This document shows positions 29,446-43,119 of a DNA stretch of 64,000 nucleotides, one piece after another. The number at the start of each line of letters is the position of its first letter. Within the stretch, counting starts at the first letter, position 1. The position numbers and the translations under genes are program-made. The notes under the pieces are model-generated. The model was given only the letters and a program-made list of their open reading frames with translations, was not told the DNA's origin and searched no databases. This DNA is from Nectonema munidae (taxonomy: Eukaryota; Nematomorpha; Nectonematoida; Nectonematidae): assembly GCA_030549495.1 (NCBI GenBank), contig JAUIRK010001034.1, forward strand, positions 744,001 through 808,000, given 5' to 3'.

Positions 29446-29983
29446 CAGAAAGGGGGCGGGGAAAAATAGGAAATTTAAAAGGGGTGAATAGCCCTTACAA
29501 GGGGGAGAACAAAAGAAAAAAACGAGATTTCAAGGGCTTTAAAAAGTCTTTCAATTGTTTATGCCGATCTGTAGCCACTAAATACCAGTTCAAACCTTAT
29601 AGTTTGAACCCAAAAGTGGGATTGGGGAGGTTTCAATCACCGAAACCTGTCTTTCACACAGTGTATGCTATGTGATAATGATCAAATACAAGAGAACTTA
29701 TAATTTCTAGAAATATATATTTTAATTCATATTTTGAATAAAGAGCATTGTTAAAAACAAAAGAGAATGAAATAGGCTTTTTAATTTTAAAGAAATTAAA
29801 AATTTTACTAAATATTTTTGAAAAATTGAAATATATTTTAAATATTTTATAAATTTGTTCGCATGGACATTTTTCACATCGAGTTAACAAAAATAAAGAG
29901 CAAATTTTCACTTTTCAAAACTGAAGGCTTTACTTTTGCAACTTATTTTATACCAACCCTTCTCGAGAAATTTCTTGAGTAAA

Positions 29984-30015
<32 letters not shown>

Positions 30016-30686
30016 AAAGAAAGAAATTCTTGAGAAAGACCCTTCTCAAGCTTTAATGATTCTTGAGTGTGCTCAACTACTGAATACTACTGTAATTTTT
30101 TATTCTAAATTGTACATTTTTTCCAATAAATTCTTTCTTTCAAGAAAGATAATTAGTTTGTTTGTTACTATTTTAAATTTATATTTTTAATAAAACGGTT
30201 CTTGTTTTTATTTTATTAGTATTAATATTCTGATTACTATAAAAGATAACCACTATAGATAATTTTTAAATATGTAAGGTGTTAATAATAGTCTATATTC
30301 TTTAAACTAAGTTATTTAGTTAAAAAATTTTTTCTTAATTGTATTAATTTAAAATTTTAATTAAGTTTTAAAACATTTCATTAGATTTGTACAAATTTAT
30401 TTTTAATTTAAATAAACATCTACTTTTGATTAAGATTTTATATAGTTAACGATAAATTATTCTCATTTTATTTTATATTGTCCAGTAATTTGGATGATAA
30501 TCTAATTTGCTATTTCATTTATTATGTAAATTATCATATCTTTGCGTGTAAAATTTATCTTTATATCTACTAATGATCCTTCTGTGGGATATGAATAATT
30601 ATTAGGTGTACCAATAATGTTTACAGTGTAACAATTTACGGGAGGTACCCATAATCTTTTCACTACGAATAATCTTTGAATAAACA
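29446..30686. other. AT-rich island, copy 3
   Basis: Almost identical to copy 2, including the shared differences from copy 1 and the hairpin at 29,588-29,609. It has the longest AAAG tract of the three (about 29,981-30,026) and lacks one TATC of the CTATCTAC repeat near 30,420. No gene is called, for the same reasons as in the other copies. Confidence 0.85.
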
Positions 30687-33600
30687 TGCAGGCGACACCT
30701 AAACACATGCAGGCACAAATAAAGCAATTAAACAGATTCAGTCACAAAAAGGTTGCACTTAACACAAACAAGCATCAACAGGGGGCACTCAAACACAGGC
30801 AGGCATAAACAGGGAGCACTTAAACAACATTCAGGCACCAACAGGGAGCACTTAAACAGATTCAGACACAAAAAGGGAGCACTTTAACACAGGCAAGTAC
30901 AAGCTGAGGGCACTCAAACACAGGAAGGCACAAGCAGGAAGCACTCAAGCATATACAGGCAAAAACAGGGAGCATTCAAACACAGGCAGGAACAAATGAC
31001 GAGCACCCAAACAGGTTCAGGCACTTAAACACAGGTAGGACTTAAACAATAAGCAAGCAGAAACAGGGAGAACCCAACATATACAAGCACAAACAATGTG
31101 AAATTAAACACAGGCACAAACATCGAGCACTTAGACACAGGCAGGCGCAAACAGGTAACACTCAAACACAGGCAAACAAACAAAGAGCACTAAATCAACA
31201 GGGAGCATCCAAACACAGTCAGACACAAACAACGGGTGAAAGGAGAAAAGGGAGCACTTAAACACAGGCAGGCACTCAAACACAGCGAGCACCCGACACA
31301 GGCAGGCACAAACTGGGTGGACTTAACCACATATAAGAACTTAAACAGATTTAGGCACAAAAAGGGAACACAGGCAAGTACCAACAGAGGGCACTCAAAC
31401 AAACACAGGCAAAATAGGGAGCAATCAAACACAGGCAGGAACAAACAACGAGCACTCTATCAACAGGGAGCACCCAAACACAGGCAGGCACAAACAAGGA
31501 GCACTTAAACAATAGTCAAGCAGAAACAAAGAGTACTTCAAATAGGGTTGACTTAAACACAGGCAGGCACAAACAGGGTGGACTTAACCACATGCAAGCA
31601 CTTAAACAGATTTAAGCACAAAAAGGGAACACTTAAACACAGGCAAGTACCAAGAGAGGGCACTCAAACACACACAAGCAAAATAGGGAGCATTCAAACA
31701 CAGGCAGAAACAACAACGAGCACTTTATCAACAGGGAACACCCAAATACAGGCAGGCACAAACAAGGAGCACTTAAACACAGGTAGGACTTAAACAATAG
31801 TCAAGCAGAAATATGGAGCACTTAAACACAGGCAGGCACTCAAACAGGGGAAACAAACACACGCAGGCACAAACAGGGAGCACTTAAACAGAGACAGGCA
31901 CAAAAAGGGAGCACTTTAACACAGGCAAACACCAACAGGGGACATTCAAACACAAGCAGGCATAAACAGGAGGCACTCAAACATGGGGCACTATAACACA
32001 GGCAGACACAAACAAGGAGCACTCAAACGCAGGCAAGTTCAAACAAGGGCTCAAACAGGGAAAATCCAACCCATGCAGGTACAAACAGGGTGGACTTAAA
32101 CACAGGTAGGCACAAAAAGGGAGCACAACAGATTTAGGCTCAAAAAGGGAGTACTTTAATACAGGCAAGCACCAACAAGGGGCATTCAAACAAACGAAGG
32201 CACACGCAGGCAAAAACAAGAGGGATCAAACATGGGACACTATAACACAGGCAGACACAAATAAGGAGCACTCAAACATAAGCAGGTTCAAACAGGGAGC
32301 ACTCAAACACAGGCAGGCAAAAAACAGGGAGCACTCAAATACAGGCAGGCACAAACAGGGAGGATTTAAACACAGGCAGGCACAAACAGGGAAAACTTAA
32401 ACACATGAAAGCACAAACAGGTAGCACTTAAACAGATTCAGGCAGAAAAAGGGAGCACTTTAAAACAGATAAACACCTACAGGGGCCACACAAACACAGG
32501 AACGCACAAACAAGGAGGACACAAACACAGGCAGGCACTCAAACACAGGCAGGCAGAAATATTGGGCACTCAAGCACAGACAGACACAAAAAGGTAGCAC
32601 TCAAACAACAGGAGGCACTCAAACAGAGGCAGGCACAAACATGGGTCACTATAACACAGGCAGACACATACAAGGAGCACTCAAACACAGGAAGGCTCAA
32701 ACAGAGACCACTCAAACACAGGCAGGCACAAACAGGGTTAACTTAAAACAAAGGCAGACACAAAAAGGGAGCACTTTAACACAGGCAAACACCAACAGGG
32801 AGCATTCAAACACAAGCAGGCATAAACAGGAGGCACTCAAACATGGGGCACTATAACACAGGCAGACACAAACAAGGAGCACTCAAACACAGGCAGGCTC
32901 AAAAAGGGAGCACTCAAACCCAGGTAGGCACAAACAGGGAGGACTTAAACACAGGCTGGCACAAACAGGGAACACTTAAACACATGCAAGCTCAAACAGG
33001 GAGCACTTAAACAGATTCAGCACAAAAAGGGAACAGTTTAACACAGACAAGCACCAACAGAGGGCACTCAAACACAGGAAGCACATACAGGCAAAAACAG
33101 GGAGCACTCAAACAAAGGCAGGAACAAACGACGAGCACTCAATCAACAAGGAGCACCCAAACACGGTCAGGCACAAACAAGAGGTACTTAAACACAGGTA
33201 GGACATAAACAATAAGCAAGAAGAAACAGGGACCACTTAAACACAGGCAGGCACTCAAATAGGGAGAACCAAACATACGCAAGCACAAACAAGGTGGAAT
33301 TAAACACAGGCAGGCACAAACAACGAGCACTTATACATAGGCAGGCGCAAACAGGTAACACTCAAACGCAGGCAGTTACAAACAGAGAGCACTCAAACAC
33401 AGGCATTAACAAGCAACGAGCACTAAATCAACCGGGGGCATCCAAACACAGTCAGACACAAACAACGAGGGCAAGGAGAAAAGGGAGCACTTAAACACAG
33501 GCAGGCACTCAAACACAGCGAGCACAAGACACAGGCAGGCACAAACAGGGTTGACTTAACCACATCCAAGCACTCAAACAGATTTAAGCACAAAAAGGGA

Positions 33601-33798
33601 ACACTTAAACACAGGCAAGTACCAACAGAGGGCACTCAAACACACACAGGCAAAATAGGGAGCAATCAAACACAGGCAGGAACAAACAACGAGCACTCTA
33701 TCAACAGGGAGCACCCAAACATAGGCAGGCACAAACAAGGAGCACTTAAACACAGGTAGGACTTAAATAATAGTCAAGCAGAAACAAAGAGTACTTAA
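30687..33798 (+). repeat. Satellite segment right of island 3 and transitional HOR
   Basis: Begins as the counterpart of 7,431-8,382, with a short deletion near 31,510-31,545. From 31,576 it enters a full 2.30-kb type unit. That unit ends at 33,798 in the first of the deletion junctions that define the 1.80-kb HOR. Confidence 0.75.
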
Positions 33799-36700
33799 GG
33801 CAGACACAAACACGGAGCACTCAAACGCAGGCAAGTTCAAACAAGGGCTCAAACAGGGAAAACCCAACCCATGCAGGTACAAACAGGGTGGACTTAAACA
33901 CAGATAGGCACAAAAAGGGAGCACAACAGATTTAGGCTCAAAAAGGGAGTACTTTAATACAGGCAAGCACCAACAAGGGGCATTCAAACAAAGGAAGGCA
34001 CAAGCAGGCAAAAACAAGAGGGATCAAACATGGGACACTATAACACAGGCAGACACAAATAAGGAGCACTCAAACATAAGCAGGTTCAAACAGGGAGCAC
34101 TCAAATACAGGCAGGCACAAACAGGGAGCACTCAAATACAGGCAGGCACAAACAGGGAGGATTTAAACACAGGCAGGCACAAACAGGGAAAACTTAAACA
34201 CATGAAAGCACAAACAAGTAGCACTTAAACAGATTCAGGCAGAAAAAGGGAGCACTTTAAAACAGATAAACACCTACAGGGGCCACACAAACACAGGAAC
34301 GCACAAACAAGGAGGACACAAACACAGGCAGGCACTCAAACACAGGCAGGCAGAAATATGGGTCACTCAAGCACAGACAGACACAAAAAGGTAGCACTCA
34401 AACAACAGGAGGCACTCAAACAGAGGCAGGCACAAACATGGGTCACTATAACACAGGCAGACACATACAAGGAGCACTCAAACACAGGAAGGCTCAAACA
34501 GAGACCACTCAAACACAGGCAGGCACAAACAGGGTTAACTTAAACAAAGGCAGACACAAAAAGGGAGCACTTTAACACAGGCAAACACCAACAGGGGGCA
34601 TTCAAACACAAGCAGGCATAAACAGGAGGCACTCAAACATGGGGCACTATAACACAGGCAGACACAAACAAGGAGCACTCAAACACAGGCAGGCTCAAAA
34701 AGGGAGCACTCAAACACAGGTAGGCACAAACAGGGAGGACTTAAACACAGGCTGGCCCAAACAGGGAACACTTAAACACATGCAAGCTCAAACAGGGAGC
34801 ACTTAAACAGATTCAGCACAAAAAGGGAACAGTTTAACACAGACAAGCACCAACAGAGGGCACTCAAACACAGGAAGCACATACAGGCAAAAACAGGGAG
34901 CACTCAAACAAAGGCAGGAACAAACGACGAGCACTCAATCAACAAGGAGCACCCAAACACGGTCAGGCACAAACAAGAGGTACTTAAACACAGGTAGGAC
35001 ATAAACAATAAGCAAGAAGAAACAGGGACCACTTAAACACAGGCAGGCACTCAAATAGGGAGAACCAAACATACGCAAGCACAAACAAGGTGGAATTAAA
35101 CACAGGCAGGCACAAACAACGAGCACTTATACATAGGCAGGCGCAAACAGGTAACACTCAAACGCAGGCAGTTACAAACAGAGAGCACTCAAACACAGGC
35201 ATTAACAAGCAACGAGCACTAAATCAACCGGGGGCATCCAAACACAGTCAGACACAAACAACGAGGGCAAGGAGAAAAGGGAGCACTTAAACACAGGCAG
35301 GCACTCAAACACAGCGAGCACAAGACACAGGCAGGCACAAACAGGGTTGACTTAACCACATCCAAGCACTTAAACAGATTTAAGCACAAAAAGGGAACAC
35401 TTAAACACAGGCAAGTACCAACAGAGGGCACTCAAACACACACAGGCAAAATAGGGAGCAATCAAACACAGGCAGGAACAAACAACGAGCACTCTATCAA
35501 CAGGGAGCACCCAAACATAGGCAGGCACAAACAAGGAGCACTTAAACACAGGTAGGACTTAAACAATAGTCAAGCAGAAACAAAGAGTACTTAAGGCAGA
35601 CACAAACACGGAGCACTCAAACGCAGGCAAGTTCAAACAAGGGCTCAAACAGGGAAAACCCAACCCATGCAGGTACAAACAGGGTGGACTTAAACACAGG
35701 TAGGCACAAAAAGGGAGCACAACAGATTTAGGCTCAAAAAGGGAGTACTTTAATACAGGCAAGCACCAACAAGGGGCATTCAAACAAAGGAAGGCACAAG
35801 CAGGCAAAAACAAGAGGGATCAAACATGGGACACTATAACACAGGCAGACACAAATAAGGAGCACTCAAACATAAGCAGGTTCAAACAGGGAGCACTCAA
35901 ACACAGGCAGGCACAAACAGGGAGCACTCAAATACAGGCAGGCACAAACAGGGAGGATTTAAACACAGGCAGGCACAAACAGGGAAAACTTAAACACATG
36001 AAAGCAAAAACAAGTAGCACTTAAACAGATTCAGGCAGAAAAAGGGAGCACTTTAAAACAGATAAACACCTACAGGGGCCACACAAACACAGGAACGCAC
36101 AAACAAGGAGGACACAAACACAGGCAGGCACTCAAACACAGGCAGGCAGAAATATGGGTCACTCAAGCACAGACAGACACAAAAAGGTAGCACTCAAACA
36201 ACAGGAGGCACTCAAACAGAGGCAGGCACAAACATGGGTCACTATAACACAGGCAGACACATACAAGGAGCACTCAAACACAGGAAGGCTCAAACAGAGA
36301 CCACTCAAACACAGGCAGGCACAAACAGTGTTAACTTAAACAAAGGCAGACACAAAAAGGGAGCACTTTAACACAGGCAAACACCAACAGGGGGCATTCA
36401 AACACAAGCAGGCATAAACAGGAGGCACTCAAACATGGGGCACTATAACACAGGCAGACACAAACAAGGAGCACTCAAACACAGGCAGGCTCAAAAAGGG
36501 AGCACTCAAACACAGGTAGGCACAAACAGGGAGGACTTAAACACAGGCTGGCCCAAACAGGGAACACTTAAACACATGCAAGCTCAAACAGGGAGCACTT
36601 AAACAGATTCAGCACAAAAAGGGAACAGTTTAACACAGACAAGCACCAACAGAGGGCACTCAAACACAGGAAGCACATACAGGCAAAAACAGGGAGCACT

Positions 36701-39700
36701 CAAACAAAGGCAGGAACAAACGACGAGCTCTCAATCAACAAGTAGCACCCAAACACGGTCAGGCACAAACAAGAGGTACTTAAACACAGGTAGGACATAA
36801 ACAATAAGCAAGAAGAAACAGGGACCACTTAAACACAGGCAGGCACTCAAATAGGGAGAACCAAACATACGCAAGCACAAACAAGGTGGAATTAAACACA
36901 GGCAGGCACAAACAACGAGCACTTATACATAGGCAGGCGCAAACAGGTAACACTCAAACGCAGGCAGTTACAAACAGAGAGCACTCAAACACAGGCATTA
37001 ACAAGCAACGAGCACTAAATCAACCGGGGGCATCCAAACACAGTCAGACACAAACAACGAGGGCAAGGAGAAAAGGGAGCACTTAAACACAGGCAGGCAC
37101 TCAAACACAGCGAGCACAAGACACAGGCAGGCACAAACAGGGTTGACTTAACCACATCCAAGCACTTAAACAGATTTAAGCACAAAAAGGGAACACTTAA
37201 ACACAGGCAAGTACCAACAGAGGGCACTCAAACACACACAGGCAAAATAGGGAGCAATCAAACACAGGCAGGAACAAACAACGAGCACTCTATCAACAGG
37301 GAGCACCCAAACATAGGCAGGCACAAACAAGGAGCACTTAAACACAGGTAGGACTTAAACAATAGTCAAGCAGAAACAAAGAGTACTTAAGGCAGACACA
37401 AACACGGAGCACTCAAACGCAGGCAAGTTCAAACAAGGGCTCAAACAGGGAAAACCCAACCCATGCAGGTACAAACAGGGTGGACTTAAACACAGGTAGG
37501 CACAAAAAGGGAGCACAACAGATTTAGGCTCAAAAAGGGAGTACTTTAATACAGGCAAGCACCAACAAGGGGCATTCAAACAAAGGAAGGCACAAGCAGG
37601 CAAAAACAAGAGGGATCAAACATGGGACACTATAACACAGGCAGACACAAATAAGGAGCACTCAAACATAAGCAGGTTCAAACAGGGAGCACTCAAATAC
37701 AGGCAGGCACAAACAGGGAGGATTTAAACACAGGCAGGCACAAACAGGGAAAACTTAAATACATGAAAGCACAAACAGGTTGCACTTAAACAGATTCAGG
37801 CAGAAAAAGGGAACACTTTAAAACAGATAAACACCTACAGGGGCCACATAAACACAGGAACGCACAAACAAGGAGGACACAAACACAGGCAGGCACTCAA
37901 ACACAGGCAGGCAGAAATATGGGGCACTCAAGCACAGACAGACACAAAATGTAGCACTCAAACAACAGGAGGCACTCAAACAGAGGCAGGCACAAACATG
38001 GGTCACTATAACACAGGCAGACACATACAAGGAGCACTCAAACACAGGAAGGCTCAAACAGAGACCACTCAAACACAGGCAGGCACAAACAGGGTTAACT
38101 TAAACAAAGGCAGACACAAAAAGGGAGCACTTTAACACAGGCAAACACCAACAGGGGGCATTCAAACATAAGCAGGCATAAACAGGAGGCACTCAAACAT
38201 GGGGCACTATAACACAGGCAGACACAAACAAGGAGCACTCAAACACAGGCAGGCTCAAAAAGGGAGCACTCAAACACAGGTAGGCACAAACAGGGAGGAC
38301 TTAAACACAGGCTGGCACAAACAGGGAACACTTAAACACATGCAAGCTCAAACAGGGAGCACTTAAACAGATTCAGCACAAAAAGGGAACAGTTTAACAC
38401 AGACAAGCACCAACAGAGGGCACTCAAACACAGGAAGCACATACAGGCAAAAACAGGGAGCACTCAAACAAAGGCAGGAACAAACGACGAGCACTCAATC
38501 AACAAGGAGCACCCAAACACGGTCAGGCACAAACAAGAGGTACTTAAACACAGGTAGGACATAAACAATAAGCAAGAAGAAACAGGGACCACTTAAACAC
38601 AGGCAGGCACTCAAATAGGGAGAACCAAACATACGCAAGCACAAACAAGGTGGAATTAAACACAGGCAGGCACAAACAACGAGCACTTATACATAGGCAG
38701 GCGCAAACAGGTAACACTCAAACGCAGGCAGTTACAAACAGAGAGCACTCAAACACAGGCATTAACAAGCAACGAGCACTAAATCAACCGGGGGCATCCA
38801 AACACAGTCAGACACAAACAACGAGGGCAAGGAGAAAAGGGAGCACTTAAACACAGGCAGGCACTCAAACACAGCGAGCACAAGACACAGGCAGGCACAA
38901 ACAGGGTTGACTTAACCACATCCAAGCACTTAAACAGATTTAAGCACAAAAAGGGAACACTTAAACACAGGCAAGTACCAACAGAGGGCACTCAAACACA
39001 CACAGGCAAAATAGGGAGCAATCAAACACAGGCAGGAACAAACAACGAGCACTCTATCAACAGGGAGCACCCAAACATAGGCAGGCACAAACAAGGAGCA
39101 CTTAAACACAGGTAGGACTTAAACAATAGTCAAGCAGAAACAAAGAGTACTTAAAAGGAGGCAGACACAAACACGGAGCACTCAAACGCAGGCAAGTTCA
39201 AACAAGGGCTCAAACAGGGAAAACCCAACCCATGCAGGTACAAACAGGGTGGACTTAAACACAGGTAGGCACAAAAAGGGAGCACAACAGATTTAGGCTC
39301 AAAAAGGGAGTACTTTAATACAGGCAAGCACCAACAAGGGGCATTCAAACAAAGGAAGGCACAAGCAGGCAAAAACAAGAGGGATCAAACATGGGACACT
39401 ATAACACAGGCAGACACAAATAAGGAGCACTCAAACATAAGCAGGTTCAAACAGGGAGCACTCAAACACAGGCAGGCACAAACAGGGAGCACTCAAATAC
39501 AGGCAGGCACAAACAGGGAGGATTTAAACACAGGCAGGCACAAACAGGGAAAACTTAAACACATGAAAGCACAAACAGGTAGCACTTAAACAGATTCAGG
39601 CAGAAAAAGGGAGCACTTTAAAACAGATAAACACCTACAGGGGCCACACAAACACAGGAACGCACAAACAAGGAGGACACAAACACAGGCAGGCACTCAA

Positions 39701-40948
39701 ACACAGGCAGGCAGAAATATGGGGCACTCAAGCACAGACAGACACAAAAAGGTAGCACTCAAACAACAGGAGGCACTCAAACAGAGGCAGGCACAAACAT
39801 GGGTCACTATAACACAGGCAGACACATACAAGGAGCACTCAAACACAGGAAGGCTCAAACAGAGACCACTCAAACACAGGCAGGCACAAACAGGGTTAAC
39901 TTAAACAAAGGCAGACACAAAAAGGGAGCACTTTAACACAGGCAAACACCAACAGGGGGCATTCAAACACAAGCAGGCATAAACAGGAGGCACTCAAACA
40001 TGGGGCACTATAACACAGGCAGACACAAACAAGGAGCACTCAAACACAGGCAGGCTCAAAAAGGGAGCACTCAAACACAGGTAGGCACAAACAGGGAGGA
40101 CTTAAACACAGGCTGGCTCAAACAGGGAACACTTAAACACATGCAAGCTCAAACAGGGAGCACTTAAACAGATTCAGCACAAAAAGGGAACAGTTTAACA
40201 CAGACAAGCACCAACAGAGGGCACTCAAACACAGGAAGCACATACAGGCAAAAACAGGGAGCACTCAAACAAAGGCAGGAACAAACGACGAGCACTCAAT
40301 CAACAAGGAGCACCCAAACACGGTCAGGCACAAACAAGAGGTACTTAAACACAGGTAGGACATAAACAATAAGCAAGAAGAAACAGGGACCACTTAAACA
40401 CAGGCAGGCACTCAAATAGGGAGAACCAAACATACGCAAGCACAAACAAGGTGGAATTAAACACAGGCAGGCACAAACAACGAGCACTTATACATAGGCA
40501 GGCGCAAACAGGTAACACTCAAACGCAGGCAGTTACAAACAGAGAGCACTCAAACACAGGCATTAACAAGCAACGAGCACTAAATCAACCGGGGGCATCC
40601 AAACACAGTCAGACACAAACAACGAGGGCAAGGAGAAAAGGGAGCACTTAAACACAGGCAGGCACTCAAACACAGCGAGCACAAGACACAGGCAGGCACA
40701 AACAGGGTTGACTTAACCACATCCAAGCACTTAAACAGATTTAAGCACAAAAAGGGAACACTTAAACACAGGCAAGTACCAACAGAGGGCACTCAAACAC
40801 ACACAGGCAAAATAGGGAGCAATCAAACACAGGCAGGAACAAACAACGAGCACTCTATCAACAGGGAGCACCCAAACATAGGCAGGCACAAACAAGGAGC
40901 ACTTAAACACAGGTAGGACTTAAACAATAGTCAAGCAGAAACAAAGAG
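33799..40948 (+). repeat. 1.80-kb HOR block
   Basis: Units run about 33,799-35,594 (1,796 bp), 35,595-37,390 (1,796 bp), 37,391-39,154 (one 31-mer shorter) and 39,155-40,948. Each equals the 2.30-kb unit minus ~507 bp (the part corresponding to about 10,550-11,056). The join reads GAGTACTTAAGGCAGACAC in three cases. The fourth carries a few extra bases (AAGGAG) and the last a C-rich filler. Confidence 0.85.
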
Positions 40949-40998
40949 TACTTAAACACCCCCAACACCCACCCCAGCAACGGGGACCCACAAAAACA
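40949..40998. other. C-rich filler at last 1.80-kb HOR junction
   Basis: Contains CACCCCCAACACCCACCCCA and CAACGGGGACCCAC, unlike any monomer. It sits at the same point where other copies show a clean deletion join. It may be filler DNA from end joining, an older form of the junction, or an assembly patch. Confidence 0.6.
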
Positions 40999-43119
40999 GG
41001 CAGACACAAACACGGAGCACTCAAACGCAGGCAAGTTCAAACAAGGGCTCAAACAGGGAAACCCAACCCATGCAGGTACAAACAGGGTGGACTTAAACAC
41101 AGGTAGGCACAAAAAGGGAGCACAACAGATTTAGGCTCAAAAAGGGAGTACTTTAATACAGGCAAGCACCAACAAGGGGCATTCAAACAAAGGAAGGCAC
41201 AAGCAGGCAAAAACAAGAGGGATCAAACATGGGACACTATAACACAGGCAGACACAAATAAGGAGCACTCAAACATAAGCAGGTTCAAACAGGGAGCACT
41301 CAAACACAGGCAGGCACAAACAGGGAGCACTCAAATACAGGCACGCACAAACAGGGAGGATTTAAACACAGGCAGGCACAAACAGGGAAAACTTAAACAC
41401 ATGAAAGCACAAACAAGGTAGCACTTAAACAGATTCAGGCAGAAAAAGGGAGCACTTTAAAACAGATAAACACCTACAGGGGCCACACAAACACAGGAAC
41501 GCACAAACAAGGAGGACACAAACACAGGCAGGCACTCAAACACAGGCAGGCAGAAATATGGGGCACTCAAGCACAGACAGACACAAAAAGGTAGCACTCA
41601 AACAACAGGAGGCACTCAAACAGAGGCAGGCACAAACATGGGTCACTATAACACAGGCAGAAACATACAAGGAGCACTCAAACACAGGAAGTCTCAAATA
41701 GAGACCACTCAAACACAGGCAGGCACAAACAGGGTTAACTTAAACATAAGCCGACACAAAAAGGGAGCACTTTAACACAGGCAAACACCAACAGGGAGCA
41801 TTCAAACACAAGCAGGCATAAACAGGAGGCACTCAAACATGGGGCACTATAACACAGGCAGACACAAATAAGGAGCACTCAAACACAGGTAGGTTCAAAC
41901 AGGGAGCACTCAAACACAGGCAGACACAAACAGGGACGATTTAAACACAGGAAGGCACAAACAGGGAAAACTTAAACACATGCAAGCACAAACAGGTAGC
42001 ACTTAAACATATTCAGGTAGAAAAAGGGAGCACTTTAAAACAGATAAACACCTACAGGGCCACACAAACACAGTAACACAAAAACAAGGAGGACACAAAC
42101 ACAGGCAGGCACAAACAGAAGGCACTCAAACACAGGCAGGCACAAATATGGGGCACTCAAGCACACACAGGACTCAAACAGGGAGCACATAAAAACAAAG
42201 GAAGAAGCCAAACAGGGAGCACTCAAACACAGGCAGGACAAACAGGGTTGACCTAAACACAGGCAGGCACAAAAAAGGAGCACTTTAACACAAGCAAGCA
42301 CCAACAGGGGGCACTTCAAAAACAAGCAGGCATAAACAGGAGGCACTCAAACATGGCAGGCAGTTAAAACAGAAGCAGACACAAACAAGGAGCGCTCAAA
42401 CACAAGCAGGCTCAAAAAGGGAGCACTCAAACATGGGGCCCTATAACACAAGCAGACACAAACAAGGAGCACTCAAACACAGGCAGGCACTAACAGGGAG
42501 GACTTAAACACAGTCTGGCACAAACAGGGAACACTTATACACATGCAAGGTCAAACAGGGAGCACTTAAACAGATTCAGGCACAAAAAGGGAGCACTTTA
42601 ACACAGGGAAGCACCAACAGAGGGCACTCAAACACAGGAAGGCACAAACAGGAAGCACATACAGGCAAAAACAGGGAGCACTCAAGCACAGGCAGGAACA
42701 AACGACGAACACTCAATGAACAGGAAGCACCCAATCACGGTCAGGCACAAACAAGGAGCACTTAAACACAGGTAGGACTTAAACAATAAGCAGGCAGAAA
42801 CAGGGAGCACTTAAACACAGGCAGGCACTCAAATATGGAGAACCCAATATACGCAAGCACAAACAAGGTGGAATTAAACACAGGCAGGCACAAACAGCGA
42901 ACACTTAGAAAAAGGCAAGCGCAAACAGGTAACACTCAACCGCAGGCAGTTACAAACAGAGAGCACTCAAATACAGGCAGGAACAAACAACGAGCACTCT
43001 ATCAATAGGGAGCACTCAAACACAGGCAGGCACATACAAGGAGCACTTAAACACAGGTAGGACTTAAACAATAGTCAAGCAGAAACAAGGAGCACTTAAA
43101 CACAGGCAGACACTCAAAC
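40999..43119 (+). repeat. Transitional satellite segment
   Basis: Starts in phase with the 2.30-kb HOR (ORF-level and nucleotide match to 11,057 onward) and drifts after about 41,740 into a more diverged monomer order, with compressed units near 42,170-42,240 and 42,350-42,430. Confidence 0.7.
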
